Assembly (NCBI RefSeq): GCF_002902905.1
Contig: NZ_CP026124.1
Coordinates: 2,728,001 to 2,792,000 of the forward strand
DNA from: Achromobacter sp. AONIH1
GTDB lineage: Bacteria; Pseudomonadota; Gammaproteobacteria; Burkholderiales; Burkholderiaceae_B
Length of the DNA: 64,000 nt
Direction: 5' to 3'
Shown here: one piece after another, positions 11,129 through 20,103 of the stretch
How positions within the stretch are numbered: the first letter of the stretch is position 1
Layout of the letters: the number at the start of each line of letters is the position of its first letter
The notes under the pieces: generated by a model
Database searches by the model: none
What the model saw: the letters and a program-made list of their open reading frames with translations, nothing else
What the model was told of the DNA's origin: nothing
Made by a program: the position numbers and the translations under genes

Positions 11129-13150
11129 ATGTCTAGCTCACCCAATCTCTACCTGCTCATCGCGCTGGCGCCGCTGGCCGGGGCAATCCTCGCGGGCCTG
11201 TTCGGCACCGGCTTTCTCGGCCGGCCGATCGGACGCCGCGCCTCGCACGTCATCACCATCCTGGGCGTGCTCATCTCCGCCATCGGTTCGGTGGTGGTGC
11301 TGGGCGACGTCCTCAACGGCCTGCGCTTCGACGGCGCGGTCTACACCTGGAGCCTGATCGGCCAGACCAAGCTGGAAATCGGCTTCCTGATCGATCCGCT
11401 GTCGGCCATGATGATGGTCGTGGTGACCTCGGTCTCGCTGATGGTGCACATCTACACCATCGGCTACATGGCCGACGATCCAGGCTACCAGCGCTTCTTC
11501 TCGTACATCTCGCTGTTCACGTTCTCCATGCTGATGCTGGTGATGTCGAACAACATGGTGCAGCTGTTCTTCGGCTGGGAAGCGGTGGGCCTGGTGTCGT
11601 ACCTGCTGATCGGTTTCTGGTACACCCGTCCCACGGCGATCTTCGCCAACATGAAGGCGTTCCTGATCAACCGCGTCGGCGACTTCGGCTTCGTGCTGGG
11701 CATCGGCCTGCTGTTCGCCTACGCCGGCACCATGCACTACGGCGAAGTCTTCGCCCAGGCCGACAAGCTGGCCAAGCTGACGCTGCCCGGCTCGGACTGG
11801 ATGCTGCTGACCGTGGCCTGCATCTGCCTGTTCATCGGCGCCATGGGCAAGTCGGCCCAGGTTCCGCTGCACGCCTGGCTGCCCGACTCGATGGAAGGCC
11901 CGACCCCGATCTCCGCGCTGATCCACGCCGCCACCATGGTGACGGCCGGCATCTTCATGGTCGCGCGCTTCTCGCCGCTGTTCGAGCTGTCCGACGTCGC
12001 GCTGTCCTTCATCATCGTGATCGGCGCCATCGGCGCGCTGTTCCTGGGCATCCTGGGCATCATCCAGAACGACATCAAGCGCGTGGTCGCGTACTCCACG
12101 CTGTCGCAGCTGGGCTACATGACCGTGGCGCTCGGCGCCTCGGCCTACTCGGTGGCGATCTTCCACCTGATGACCCACGCCTTCTTCAAGGCGCTGCTGT
12201 TCCTGGGCGCGGGCTCGGTCATCATCGGCATGCACCACGACCAGGACATCCGCAACATGGGCGGCCTGCGCAAGTACATGCCCATCACCTGGATCACGTT
12301 CCTCCTGGGCACGCTGGCCCTGGTCGGCACGCCGTTCTTCTCGGGCTTCTACTCGAAGGAACACATCATCGAAGCGGCCGGCGCCGCCAAGGTGTGGGGC
12401 GCGAGCTTCGCCTACTACGCGACGCTGATCGGCGTGTTCGTGACCTCGCTGTACTCGTTCCGCGTGTACTTCCTGGTCTTCCACGGCAAGGAACGCTTCG
12501 ACACCAGCGGTCACGGTCATGGCCACGGCCACGACGATCATGGCCACGACGACCACGGCCATCATGGCGGCACGCCGCATGAGTCGCCCTGGGTCGTGAC
12601 CCTGCCGCTGCTGCTGCTGGCGATCCCCTCGGTGCTGATCGGCGCCTGGGTCGTGGATCCCATGCTGTTCGGCAAGTTCTTCGACGGCGTGATCAAGGTC
12701 CTGCCGCAGCATCCGGCCATGCACGAGCTGCACGAAGAGTGGCACGGCTGGGTCGCCTTCGGCATGCACGCCTTCCAGACCCTGCCGTTCTGGCTGGTCG
12801 TGGCTGGCGCCGTCATCGCCTGGTACTGCTACCTGATCAACCCGAAGGTTCCGGCCGCGATCAAGTCCAGCCTGTCGGGCGTGAACAAGATCCTCGAGAA
12901 CAAGTACTTCGTGGATTGGATCAACGAGCAGATCATCGCGCGCGGCGCGCGCTGCCTGGGCCGTGGCCTGTGGCAGACCGGTGACCGCGGCCTGATCGAC
13001 GGCCTGCTGGTCAACGGCAGCGCCCGCGTCGTGGGCTGGGTCTCCGCGATCAGCCGCCACCTGCAGTCCGGCTTCATCTATCACTACGCGTTCGCGATGA
13101 TCATCGGCATCATGGCGCTGGTGACTTTCTTTGTGCTGATTCCCCAATGA
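11129..13150 (+). CDS. nuoL: NADH-quinone oxidoreductase subunit L with His-rich loop
   Basis: 673-residue distal antiporter-like subunit of complex I with about 16 helices plus the long lateral helix at the C-terminus. The proton-channel core is present (GWEAVGLVSYLLIGFW, KSAQVPLHAWLPDSMEGPTPISALIHAATMV). A His/Asp-rich loop at residues 461-484, with ten or more histidines, lies between helices in the C-terminal half; the E. coli protein as I remember it has no such run. Its stop overlaps the nuoM start (ATGA). Confidence 0.97.
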   Translation: MSSSPNLYLLIALAPLAGAILAGLFGTGFLGRPIGRRASHVITILGVLISAIGSVVVLGDVLNGLRFDGAVYTWSLIGQTKLEIGFLIDPLSAMMMVVVTSVSLMVHIYTIGYMADDPGYQRFFSYISLFTFSMLMLVMSNNMVQLFFGWEAVGLVSYLLIGFWYTRPTAIFANMKAFLINRVGDFGFVLGIGLLFAYAGTMHYGEVFAQADKLAKLTLPGSDWMLLTVACICLFIGAMGKSAQVPLHAWLPDSMEGPTPISALIHAATMVTAGIFMVARFSPLFELSDVALSFIIVIGAIGALFLGILGIIQNDIKRVVAYSTLSQLGYMTVALGASAYSVAIFHLMTHAFFKALLFLGAGSVIIGMHHDQDIRNMGGLRKYMPITWITFLLGTLALVGTPFFSGFYSKEHIIEAAGAAKVWGASFAYYATLIGVFVTSLYSFRVYFLVFHGKERFDTSGHGHGHGHDDHGHDDHGHHGGTPHESPWVVTLPLLLLAIPSVLIGAWVVDPMLFGKFFDGVIKVLPQHPAMHELHEEWHGWVAFGMHAFQTLPFWLVVAGAVIAWYCYLINPKVPAAIKSSLSGVNKILENKYFVDWINEQIIARGARCLGRGLWQTGDRGLIDGLLVNGSARVVGWVSAISRHLQSGFIYHYAFAMIIGIMALVTFFVLIPQ

Positions 13151-14649
13151 TGGCAAGCGAGATGGCATCCAACACTTTCCCCTGGCTCACGCTTGCGATC
13201 TTCGTACCGATCGTATTCGGCCTGCTGGTGCTGGCGGTGGGCCGTGACGACCGTCCCGGGCTCACCCGCGGGCTGTCGCTGATCGGTTCGATCGCGGGCT
13301 TCCTCGTCACCATTCCGCTGTACACCGGCTTCAACACCAAGACGGCCGCGATGCAGTTCGTCGAGAAGACGTCCTGGATCGAAGCCTTCAACGTCAACTA
13401 CCACCTGGGCGTGGACGGCATTTCGCTGTGGTTCGTGCTGCTGACGGCCTTCATCACCATCATCGTGGTGCTGGCGGGCTGGGAAGTCATCACCAGCCGC
13501 GTGGCGCAGTACATGGCCGCCTTCCTGATCCTGTCGGGCCTGATGGTGGGCGTGTTCGCGGCGCTGGACGGCATGCTGTTCTACGTGTTCTTCGAAGCCA
13601 CGCTGATCCCGATGTACATCATCGTGGGCGTGTGGGGCGGACCGAACCGGGTCTACGCGGCCTTCAAGTTCTTCCTCTACACGCTGATGGGCTCGCTGCT
13701 GACGCTGGTGGCCTTCATCTACCTGTGGAACGCCTCGGGCGGCTCGTTCGACATCCTGTCCTGGCACCAGCTCAAGCTCGGCCAGACGCCGCAGATCCTG
13801 ATCTTCGTGGCGCTGCTGGCGGCCTTCGCCGTCAAGGTGCCGATGTGGCCGGTGCACACCTGGCTGCCGGACGCCCACGTCGAGGCGCCCACGGGCGGCT
13901 CCATCGTGCTGGCCGCGATCATGCTGAAGCTGGGCGCCTACGGCTTCCTGCGCTTCTCGCTGCCGATCGCCCCTGACGCCTCGCACAGCCTGGCCGGCCT
14001 GATGATCGCGCTGTCGCTGATCGCCGTGATCTACATCGGCCTGGTCGCCATCGTCCAGGACGACATGAAGAAGCTGGTGGCCTATTCGTCGGTGGCCCAC
14101 ATGGGCTTCGTGACGCTGGGCTTCTTCATCTTCAACACGGCCGGCATCGAAGGCGCCATCGTGCAGATGATCTCGCACGGCTTCGTCTCGGGCGCCATGT
14201 TCATGTGTATCGGCGTGCTGTATGACCGCATGCACTCGCGCCGCATCGCCGACTACGGCGGCGTGGTCAACGTGATGCCGCGCTTCGCCACGTTCTTCAT
14301 CCTGTTCTCGATGGCCAACAGCGGCCTGCCGGCCACCAGCGGTTTCGTCGGCGAGTTCATGGTGATCATGGGCGCGGTCGAGCACAACTTCTGGATCGGC
14401 CTGCTGGCGGCCACCGCCCTGATCCTGGGCGCTTCGTACTCGTTGTGGATGGTCAAGCGCGTGGTGCTGGGCGACGTCGCCAACGATCACGTGCGCGAGC
14501 TGACCGATATCAACCGTCGCGAATTCCTGATTCTTGGCGTGATGGCGATCGCCGTGTTGTACATGGGGATCTATCCCAAGCCCTTTACCGACGTGATGCA
14601 CGTGTCGGTCGAGGCCCTGCTGCAACACGTTGGCGTCTCGAAACTGTAA
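13147..14649 (+). CDS. nuoM: NADH-quinone oxidoreductase subunit M
   Basis: 500-residue antiporter-like proton-pumping subunit with about 14 helices. Family hallmarks include LIPMYIIVGVWGG near residue 153, KVPMWPVHTWLPDAHVEAPTGGS near residue 235 and KKLVAYSSVAHMGFV near residue 305. Two in-frame ATG codons start the gene (13147 and 13150). The first overlaps the nuoL stop and is preferred. It lies 9 bases ahead of nuoN. Confidence 0.97.
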   Translation: MMASEMASNTFPWLTLAIFVPIVFGLLVLAVGRDDRPGLTRGLSLIGSIAGFLVTIPLYTGFNTKTAAMQFVEKTSWIEAFNVNYHLGVDGISLWFVLLTAFITIIVVLAGWEVITSRVAQYMAAFLILSGLMVGVFAALDGMLFYVFFEATLIPMYIIVGVWGGPNRVYAAFKFFLYTLMGSLLTLVAFIYLWNASGGSFDILSWHQLKLGQTPQILIFVALLAAFAVKVPMWPVHTWLPDAHVEAPTGGSIVLAAIMLKLGAYGFLRFSLPIAPDASHSLAGLMIALSLIAVIYIGLVAIVQDDMKKLVAYSSVAHMGFVTLGFFIFNTAGIEGAIVQMISHGFVSGAMFMCIGVLYDRMHSRRIADYGGVVNVMPRFATFFILFSMANSGLPATSGFVGEFMVIMGAVEHNFWIGLLAATALILGASYSLWMVKRVVLGDVANDHVRELTDINRREFLILGVMAIAVLYMGIYPKPFTDVMHVSVEALLQHVGVSKL

Positions 14650-14658
14650 GACAAGACA

Positions 14659-16146
14659 ATGATGCAATCCCAAATCGATTTCGCCCTGGCGACACCGGAA
14701 ATCCTGCTGCTGGTTTTCGGCCTGGCCATCCTGCTCGTCGACGCGGTGAGCAATCACCCCGAGCGCAAGCCGACGTTCTGGCTGACCATGCTGGCGCTGG
14801 GCGTGTTGACCGTCGTGTCCGCCATGCAATGGAGCGCCGGCGTCAAGGGCAAGACCTTCAATGGCCTGTACGTCACCGACGAACTGTCGCATCTGCTGAA
14901 GATCGCGTCCTATGTGGCCGTGGCCGTCACGCTGGTCTATGGCCGCGTCTACGCCCAGGTCCGCGACATGCTCAAGGGCGGTGAACTCTACGTCCTGACG
15001 CTGTTCGCGCTGCTGGGCCAGATGGTCATGATTTCCTCCGGGAACCTGATCTCCATCTACCTGGGCCTGGAACTGATGTCGCTGGCCCTGTACGCGCTGA
15101 TCGCGCTGCGCCGCGACAACGTCGTCGCCACCGAAGCCGCCATGAAGTACTTCGTGCTGGGCGCGCTGGCCTCTGGCTTCCTGCTGTACGGCATGTCCAT
15201 GGTCTACGGCGCCACCGGTCACCTGGACCTGGCCGAAGTCGCCAAGGTCGTCGCCGCCGGCAAGGCCGAGAAGATGGCGCTGGTGTTCGGCATCGTGTTC
15301 CTGGTGTCGGGCCTGGCGTTCAAGCTGGGCGCCGTGCCGTTCCACATGTGGGTGCCGGACGTGTACCAGGGTTCGCCCACGGCCGTCACGCTGATCCTGG
15401 GCGGCGCGCCCAAGCTGGCCGCCTTCGCGATCACGCTGCGCCTGCTGGTCGACGGCCTGCACGGCCTGGCCGCCGACTGGCAGCCGATGCTGATGATCCT
15501 GGCGGTGCTGTCGCTGGCCATCGGCAACCTGACCGCCATCGCGCAGACCAACTTCAAGCGCATGCTGGCCTACTCGACCATCTCGCACATGGGCTTCGTG
15601 CTGCTGGGCCTGATGTCGGGCACGGTCGCCGGCAAGCCGGACGCGTCGGCCGCCGCCTACGGCGCCTCGCTGTTCTACATGCTGACCTACGTGCTGACCA
15701 CGCTGGCCAGCTTCGGCATCGTGCTGCTGCTGTCGCGCCAGGGTTTCGAGTGCGAGCACATCGACGACCTGAAGGGCCTGAACCGCCGCAGCCCGTGGCA
15801 TGCCGCCATCGTGCTGTTGCTGATGTTCTCGCTGGCCGGCATCCCGCCGCTGGTCGGCTTCTATGCCAAGCTGGCCGTGCTGCAGGCGCTGGTGGGCGCG
15901 GGCCACGTCACGCTGGCCGTGATCGCCGTGGTGTTCTCGCTGATCGGCGCGTTCTACTACCTGCGCGTGGTCAAGGTCGTGTACTTCGACGAGCCGGCGG
16001 CCGACGCCGCCCCGATGGTCGCTTCCGCCGGCCAACGCGCGGTGCTGTCGGTGAACGGCCTGTTGATCCTGGTGCTGGGCATCCTGCCCGGCGGCTTGAT
16101 GGCGCTGAGCGTCCAGGCCATCCGCAGCTCGCTGAACCTGCTGTAA
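14659..16146 (+). CDS. nuoN: NADH-quinone oxidoreductase subunit N
   Basis: 495-residue antiporter-like membrane subunit, the innermost of the three Mrp-type pumps. Typical motifs are [19 protein letters not shown] near residue 130, [23 protein letters not shown] near residue 220 and [15 protein letters not shown] near residue 300. It is the last recognised complex I gene. A DUF2818 gene follows 13 bases downstream, so the transcript probably continues. Confidence 0.97.
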   Translation: MMQSQIDFALATPEILLLVFGLAILLVDAVSNHPERKPTFWLTMLALGVLTVVSAMQWSAGVKGKTFNGLYVTDELSHLLKIASYVAVAVTLVYGRVYAQVRDMLKGGELYVLTLFALLGQMVMISSGNLISIYLGLELMSLALYALIALRRDNVVATEAAMKYFVLGALASGFLLYGMSMVYGATGHLDLAEVAKVVAAGKAEKMALVFGIVFLVSGLAFKLGAVPFHMWVPDVYQGSPTAVTLILGGAPKLAAFAITLRLLVDGLHGLAADWQPMLMILAVLSLAIGNLTAIAQTNFKRMLAYSTISHMGFVLLGLMSGTVAGKPDASAAAYGASLFYMLTYVLTTLASFGIVLLLSRQGFECEHIDDLKGLNRRSPWHAAIVLLLMFSLAGIPPLVGFYAKLAVLQALVGAGHVTLAVIAVVFSLIGAFYYLRVVKVVYFDEPAADAAPMVASAGQRAVLSVNGLLILVLGILPGGLMALSVQAIRSSLNLL

Positions 16147-16159
16147 GCGGACGGACCGG

Positions 16160-16492
16160 ATGAACCAGACCCTGGCGGTATGGCTCCTGATCGCGCTGGC
16201 CCTGGTCAGCGCGAACCTGCCTTTCCTGACGGAGCGCGTGTTCGCCGTGCTGCCCTGGAAGCAGGCGGGGCAGGCCGCGGTCAAGCCGTTCTGGCTGCGT
16301 CTGGTGGAAGTGCTGGTGTTCTACCTGGTCGTGGGCGCGCTGGGTTTCGCCTTCGAGTCCACGCTGGGCAACCGTTTCTCCCAGACCTGGGAGTTCTACG
16401 CCATCACGCTGAGCCTGTTCCTGGTACTGGCCTATCCGGGGTTTGTGTACCGGTATCTGTTCAAGCGGCATCCCAGGCTGCGCAGCCAGTGA
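16160..16492 (+). CDS. DUF2818 family inner-membrane protein
   Basis: 110-residue protein with about three hydrophobic segments (near residues 5-25, 45-67 and 78-98) and a basic tail. I recognise it as the DUF2818 family, which in betaproteobacteria sits directly after nuoN. The 13-base spacing and the terminator after it make it the last gene of the nuo transcript. The position suggests a role in assembling or stabilising complex I, but no function is known to me and no catalytic motif is visible. Confidence 0.85.
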   Translation: MNQTLAVWLLIALALVSANLPFLTERVFAVLPWKQAGQAAVKPFWLRLVEVLVFYLVVGALGFAFESTLGNRFSQTWEFYAITLSLFLVLAYPGFVYRYLFKRHPRLRSQ

Positions 16493-16527
16493 ATCCCCTT
16501 GCCTAGCAGGGCTCCCGCCGACGAAAG

Positions 16528-16548
16528 ACGCCCTACGGGGCGTTTTTT
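16528..16548 (+). terminator. Terminator of the nuo-DUF2818 operon
   Basis: A 6-bp stem ACGCCC/GGGCGT with a TACG loop is followed by six T residues, 36 bases after the DUF2818 stop. Confidence 0.85.
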
Positions 16549-16708
16549 GTTATGGGTGGCGTGATGGGCTGCCTGCCTTCGCGAAGCCGCCTGCGGCAGC
16601 CGTGGCGGCATTCCTGATCATTCAAGCTTCAGTCAGGAAGGGATGGCTCCGAGAGGATGAGCGAGGGCGCGTCATAAGCCTCCATACATGACGAAAAGAC
16701 GCTGACTC

Positions 16709-16830
16709 TTGTTGTTTTTTCGTCCTGCGAGCCGGTAAATATTCAATTTTCAGCGAACGTTCAGCTTTGAAGTTCACAATCGCAACCCATCGAAAAACAA
16801 GAATCGTTGTTATTCATATTCTGGAGAAGC
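16709..16830 (+). promoter_or_regulatory. Regulatory region of the TonB-dependent receptor
   Basis: The gene-free stretch 16493-16833 holds the nuo terminator and then an AT-richer segment. A weak promoter can be drawn as TTGTTT (16712) and TAAATA (16736) with an 18-base gap. The sequence near 16802-16822 (GAATCGTTGTTATTCATATT) loosely resembles a Fur box, as iron regulation of this receptor type would predict, but the match is poor. In Bordetella the related bfrD is Bvg-controlled (recalled); I found no clear BvgA site. Confidence 0.3.
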
Positions 16831-16833
16831 CTT

Positions 16834-19101
16834 GTGAAGCCCGAAGACTCCTTTGCCGTCACGTCGCTCAGCGGCTCGCTGGCGGCAGTGCTGGCGACCC
16901 CCGCGCTGTTCCTGACGGCCGGCGCGCACGCGCAGTCGTCGGGCCAGGGCGCGACGCAGCTGGCGCCTGTCCAGGTGCAAGGCGAAGCCTATACGCCCTA
17001 TGACGTCAAGGAATCGGGTTCCAAGAAGTTCACCGCGCCGCTGCTGGACACGCCCAAGTCGGTGCAGGTGATTCCCCAGGAAGTCATCCAGAACCAGGCG
17101 GCGTCCTCGCTGACCGATGTGCTGCGCAATTCGCCCGGCATCACCTTCGGCGCGGGCGAGGGCGGCAATCCGCTGGGCGACCGGCCGATCATCCGAGGCT
17201 ATGACGCCCAGGCCAGCACCTATGTGGACGGCATGCGCGACATCGGCGCGACGTCGCGCGAAGTCTTCAACCTGGAGCAGGTCGAAGTGGTCAAGGGCTC
17301 GGACGGCGCCTTCGGCGGCCGTGGCGGCGCCGGCGGCAGCGTCAACCTGATCAGCAAGACGGCCAAGGCGGAAGACTTCACCGCCGCCAGCCTGGGCATC
17401 GGCACTGACAGCTACTATCGCGGCACCATAGACAGCAACTGGCAGCTGGGCGAGAAGACGGCGTTCCGCCTGAACGCCATGTACCACGATGCCGATGTGG
17501 CCGGCCGCGACATGGTCAACAACAGCCGCTGGGGCGTGGCGCCCACGATCACGTTCGGCCTGAACTCGCCGACCCGCGTGACCCTGAGCTACTACCATAT
17601 GCAGACGGACGACCTGCCGGACAGCGGCATTCCGTATGCCTATCCGAGCACCAAGGTCAAGCGCGACGGCAGCTACATGGGCGTGAGCCGGACGGGCCCC
17701 GCCGATGTCAACCGCAAGAACTTCTACGGCCTGGCCAGCGACTACCGCAAGACCACGTCCGACATGGGCACGATCGGCATCGAGCACGATTTCTCGGATC
17801 GCCTGACGCTGCGCAACATGACGCGCTACACCTACTCCACGCAGAAATACGTGTGGACCCAGCCGGACGACAGCCAGGGCAACGTGCTGAACGGCCGAGT
17901 CTGGCGTCGCGCCAACACCCGTGACAGCCGCGTCGACAGCCTTGCCAACCAGACCGAGCTGGTGGGCAAGTTCGACACCGGCTCGTTCAAGCACAGCTTC
18001 AACGTCGGCCTGGAAGTGTCGAAGGAAGAGGGCAAGAAGGATTCGATCGCCGTGAATCGGGGCACGGGCTCCGGCAAGGACAATGCCTGCAACTTCCTTG
18101 GCGCCGCGTCCAAGTACAACTGCACCAGCCTGTACGATCCCGATCCGCATGATCCCTGGGTCAATACCCTGGACGGTGAACGCGTAGGCCAGCCGACTCG
18201 TTCGCGCACGATTTCGAAGTCGCTCTACGCCTTCGACACGGTGGAACTGTCGCCGCAGTGGCTCGTGAACGGCGGCCTGCGCCTGGATCGCTACGAGACC
18301 AAGTTCACCAACACGCCCGCCAACAACTACACCGTGATCAAGCGCAATGACACGCTGTGGAACTACCAGCTGGGCCTGGTGTACAAGCCGGCGGACAATG
18401 GCAGCATCTATGTGTCGTATGCCACCTCGTCCACGCCGTCGAACAGCGACTCGGGCGAAGGCGCGGGCAATGGCCTGGCTCCTGGACGCGGCGGCGCCGG
18501 CGCGAATGCGGCCGACATGGCTCCCGAAAAGAACAAGACCTACGAACTCGGCACCAAGTGGGAAGTGCTGGATCGCCGCATGACGCTGACGGCCGCGGTG
18601 TTTCGCACCGAGACCACCAACGCGCGCCTGACCCTGCCGGACAACACCTACGCGATGGCCGGCAAGAAGCAGGTCGACGGCTTCGAACTCGGCTTCTCGG
18701 GCAGCATTACGCCGGCCTGGCAGGTCTTCGGCGGCTACACCTTCCTGAAGAGCAAGATCAAGGACGACGGCGTCGCCACGGACAAGGGCAACGACTTCCC
18801 CAACACGCCGCGCAACGCCTTCAACATCTGGAGCACCTACGCGGTGACGCCGGACTTCACGGTCGGCGGCGGCGCCTATTACGTGGACAAGCAGTACGGC
18901 AACACGGCCAACACGGCCTACATCCCGTCGTACTGGCGCTTCGACGCGATGGCCGGCTACCGCTTCAACAAGAACTGGAACATGCAGCTGAACGTGTTCA
19001 ACCTGTTCGACAAGACGTACTACGACAAGGCTTACGCCGCACACTACGTCAGCGTCGCGCCGGGCCGCTCGGCGATCCTGAGCGTGAACATGCGCTACTG
19101 A
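16834..19101 (+). CDS. bfrD: TonB-dependent siderophore receptor, BfrD/Fiu-like
   Basis: The 755-residue outer-membrane receptor is predicted to import a catecholate-type ferric siderophore using TonB energy. A hydrophobic leader ends near GAHAQ. A plug domain follows with the Fiu-like signature (KFTAPLLDTPKSVQVIP, LRNSPGITFGAGEGGNP, RGYDAQASTYVDGMRDIG, VEVVKGSDGAFGG). A 22-strand barrel ends in a C-terminal aromatic residue. The open frame reaches back to a TTG at 16807, but the GTG at 16834 with GGAGA six bases upstream is the better start. From memory, bfrD holds this same place beside nuo in B. pertussis, followed by bfrE. Here no bfrE follows; serB comes next. Confidence 0.85.
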   Translation: MKPEDSFAVTSLSGSLAAVLATPALFLTAGAHAQSSGQGATQLAPVQVQGEAYTPYDVKESGSKKFTAPLLDTPKSVQVIPQEVIQNQAASSLTDVLRNSPGITFGAGEGGNPLGDRPIIRGYDAQASTYVDGMRDIGATSREVFNLEQVEVVKGSDGAFGGRGGAGGSVNLISKTAKAEDFTAASLGIGTDSYYRGTIDSNWQLGEKTAFRLNAMYHDADVAGRDMVNNSRWGVAPTITFGLNSPTRVTLSYYHMQTDDLPDSGIPYAYPSTKVKRDGSYMGVSRTGPADVNRKNFYGLASDYRKTTSDMGTIGIEHDFSDRLTLRNMTRYTYSTQKYVWTQPDDSQGNVLNGRVWRRANTRDSRVDSLANQTELVGKFDTGSFKHSFNVGLEVSKEEGKKDSIAVNRGTGSGKDNACNFLGAASKYNCTSLYDPDPHDPWVNTLDGERVGQPTRSRTISKSLYAFDTVELSPQWLVNGGLRLDRYETKFTNTPANNYTVIKRNDTLWNYQLGLVYKPADNGSIYVSYATSSTPSNSDSGEGAGNGLAPGRGGAGANAADMAPEKNKTYELGTKWEVLDRRMTLTAAVFRTETTNARLTLPDNTYAMAGKKQVDGFELGFSGSITPAWQVFGGYTFLKSKIKDDGVATDKGNDFPNTPRNAFNIWSTYAVTPDFTVGGGAYYVDKQYGNTANTAYIPSYWRFDAMAGYRFNKNWNMQLNVFNLFDKTYYDKAYAAHYVSVAPGRSAILSVNMRY

Positions 19102-19117
19102 TCCGGGTGTCCCGGCA

Positions 19118-19149
19118 AGCAAAAAGCCACCGTAAGGTGGCTTTTTGCT
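19118..19149. terminator. Bidirectional terminator between receptor and serB
   Basis: A perfect 14-bp stem (AGCAAAAAGCCACC) closed by a GTAA loop has an A-run on one arm and a T-run on the other. It lies between two convergent genes and can end transcripts from both sides. Confidence 0.92.
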
Positions 19150-19196
19150 TTGCGGCGTTGGGAACAGGCCGCGAGCGCGGATGGCTGTTTCCGTGC

Positions 19197-20054
19197 TCAG
19201 CTCTCGAACCAGTTCAGCACGCCATCCAGCCCCGACACGTTCAGCGCATAGCGCGTCTGCTCGCGCACCAGCGGCTTGGCGTGATAGGCCACCGGGAAGC
19301 CGGCCGCGCCCAGCATCTTCAGGTCATTGGCGCCGTCGCCCATGGCGATGGTCTGTTCCTTGGTGGCGTCGTGTTGGCGCGCGAACTCGCGCAGGTAGAC
19401 GGCCTTGGCGTCGGCGTCCAGGATGTCGCCCAGCACGCGGCCGGTCAGCACGCCATTGTCGATCTCCAGCGTGTTGGCGTGCGCGCTGTCCAGCTTCAGG
19501 CGCTCGCGCAGCCGGTCGGTGAAGAAGGTGAAGCCGCCCGACACCAGCAGCACCTTGATGCCGGCGGCCTGCGCGGTGCCGATCAGCCGTTCGGCGCCCG
19601 GATTCAGCCGCAGCTTTTCCGCGTAGACCTGTTCCAGCGCCTCGGCCGGCACGCCCTTGAGCAGCGCGACGCGGCGGCGCAGGCTTTCGGAGAAGTCCTT
19701 GATCTCGCCGCGCATGGCGGCTTCGGTGATTTCCGACACCTTGTCCTTGACGCCCGCCACGCCGGCGATCTCGTCGATGCACTCGATGTTGATCAGCGTG
19801 GAGTCCATGTCCATGGCCAGCACCTTGCAGCTGGACAGTTTCAGGCCGGCGGGCAGGAAGGCGGTATCGAGGCCCTTGCTTTCCCCCCAGGCGCGGACCT
19901 CGGCGCGGGTGGCGTCGTCGTGCTGCACGTCGAGCAGGCGGGCGGCGGTGGCGCTGATGCGGGCCACGCCCTGGGCCTGGGCCAGCGCGGCCAGCTGCTC
20001 CGCCTGGTCGACGGTCAGGGCAGGGGATTGGACGACGAGGTGATGAGTAGTCAT
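19197..20054 (-). CDS. serB: Phosphoserine phosphatase
   Basis: 285-residue HAD-superfamily enzyme that removes phosphate from O-phosphoserine in the last step of serine synthesis. The catalytic DMDST box is at residues 82-86, the SGG of motif II at 172-174 and the Mg-binding GDGAND at 239-244. The first 75 residues form the usual ACT-like N-terminal region. The gene lies 49 bases downstream of mfd on the same strand and may share its transcript. Confidence 0.96.
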   Translation of the reverse strand: MTTHHLVVQSPALTVDQAEQLAALAQAQGVARISATAARLLDVQHDDATRAEVRAWGESKGLDTAFLPAGLKLSSCKVLAMDMDSTLINIECIDEIAGVAGVKDKVSEITEAAMRGEIKDFSESLRRRVALLKGVPAEALEQVYAEKLRLNPGAERLIGTAQAAGIKVLLVSGGFTFFTDRLRERLKLDSAHANTLEIDNGVLTGRVLGDILDADAKAVYLREFARQHDATKEQTIAMGDGANDLKMLGAAGFPVAYHAKPLVREQTRYALNVSGLDGVLNWFES

Positions 20055-20103
20055 AAGTTTGCGAATAAGGATCGGTGGCGTCTGCGCGCGGCGTAGCGGC
20101 AGC

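Noticed and set aside
1851..16284. Very long minus-strand open frames (for example 1851-4232, 4641-6197, 6231-8528, 11138-13168, 13084-16284)
   Set aside because: They lie opposite the nuo genes and arise from high GC at third codon positions. Their translations are His/Arg/Gln-rich repeats without family motifs, whereas the plus strand reads complete complex I subunits.
16802..16822. Fur box upstream of the receptor
   Set aside because: Only a loose match to the 19-bp consensus; kept as a low-confidence remark, not as a site.
16807..16833. TTG start for the TonB-dependent receptor
   Set aside because: It would add nine residues ahead of the leader with no ribosome site, while the GTG at 16834 has GGAGA at correct spacing.
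18357..20096. 579-residue plus-strand open frame spanning the receptor end, the terminator and serB antisense
   Set aside because: It crosses a strong bidirectional terminator and two well-supported genes, and its translation has no recognisable domain.
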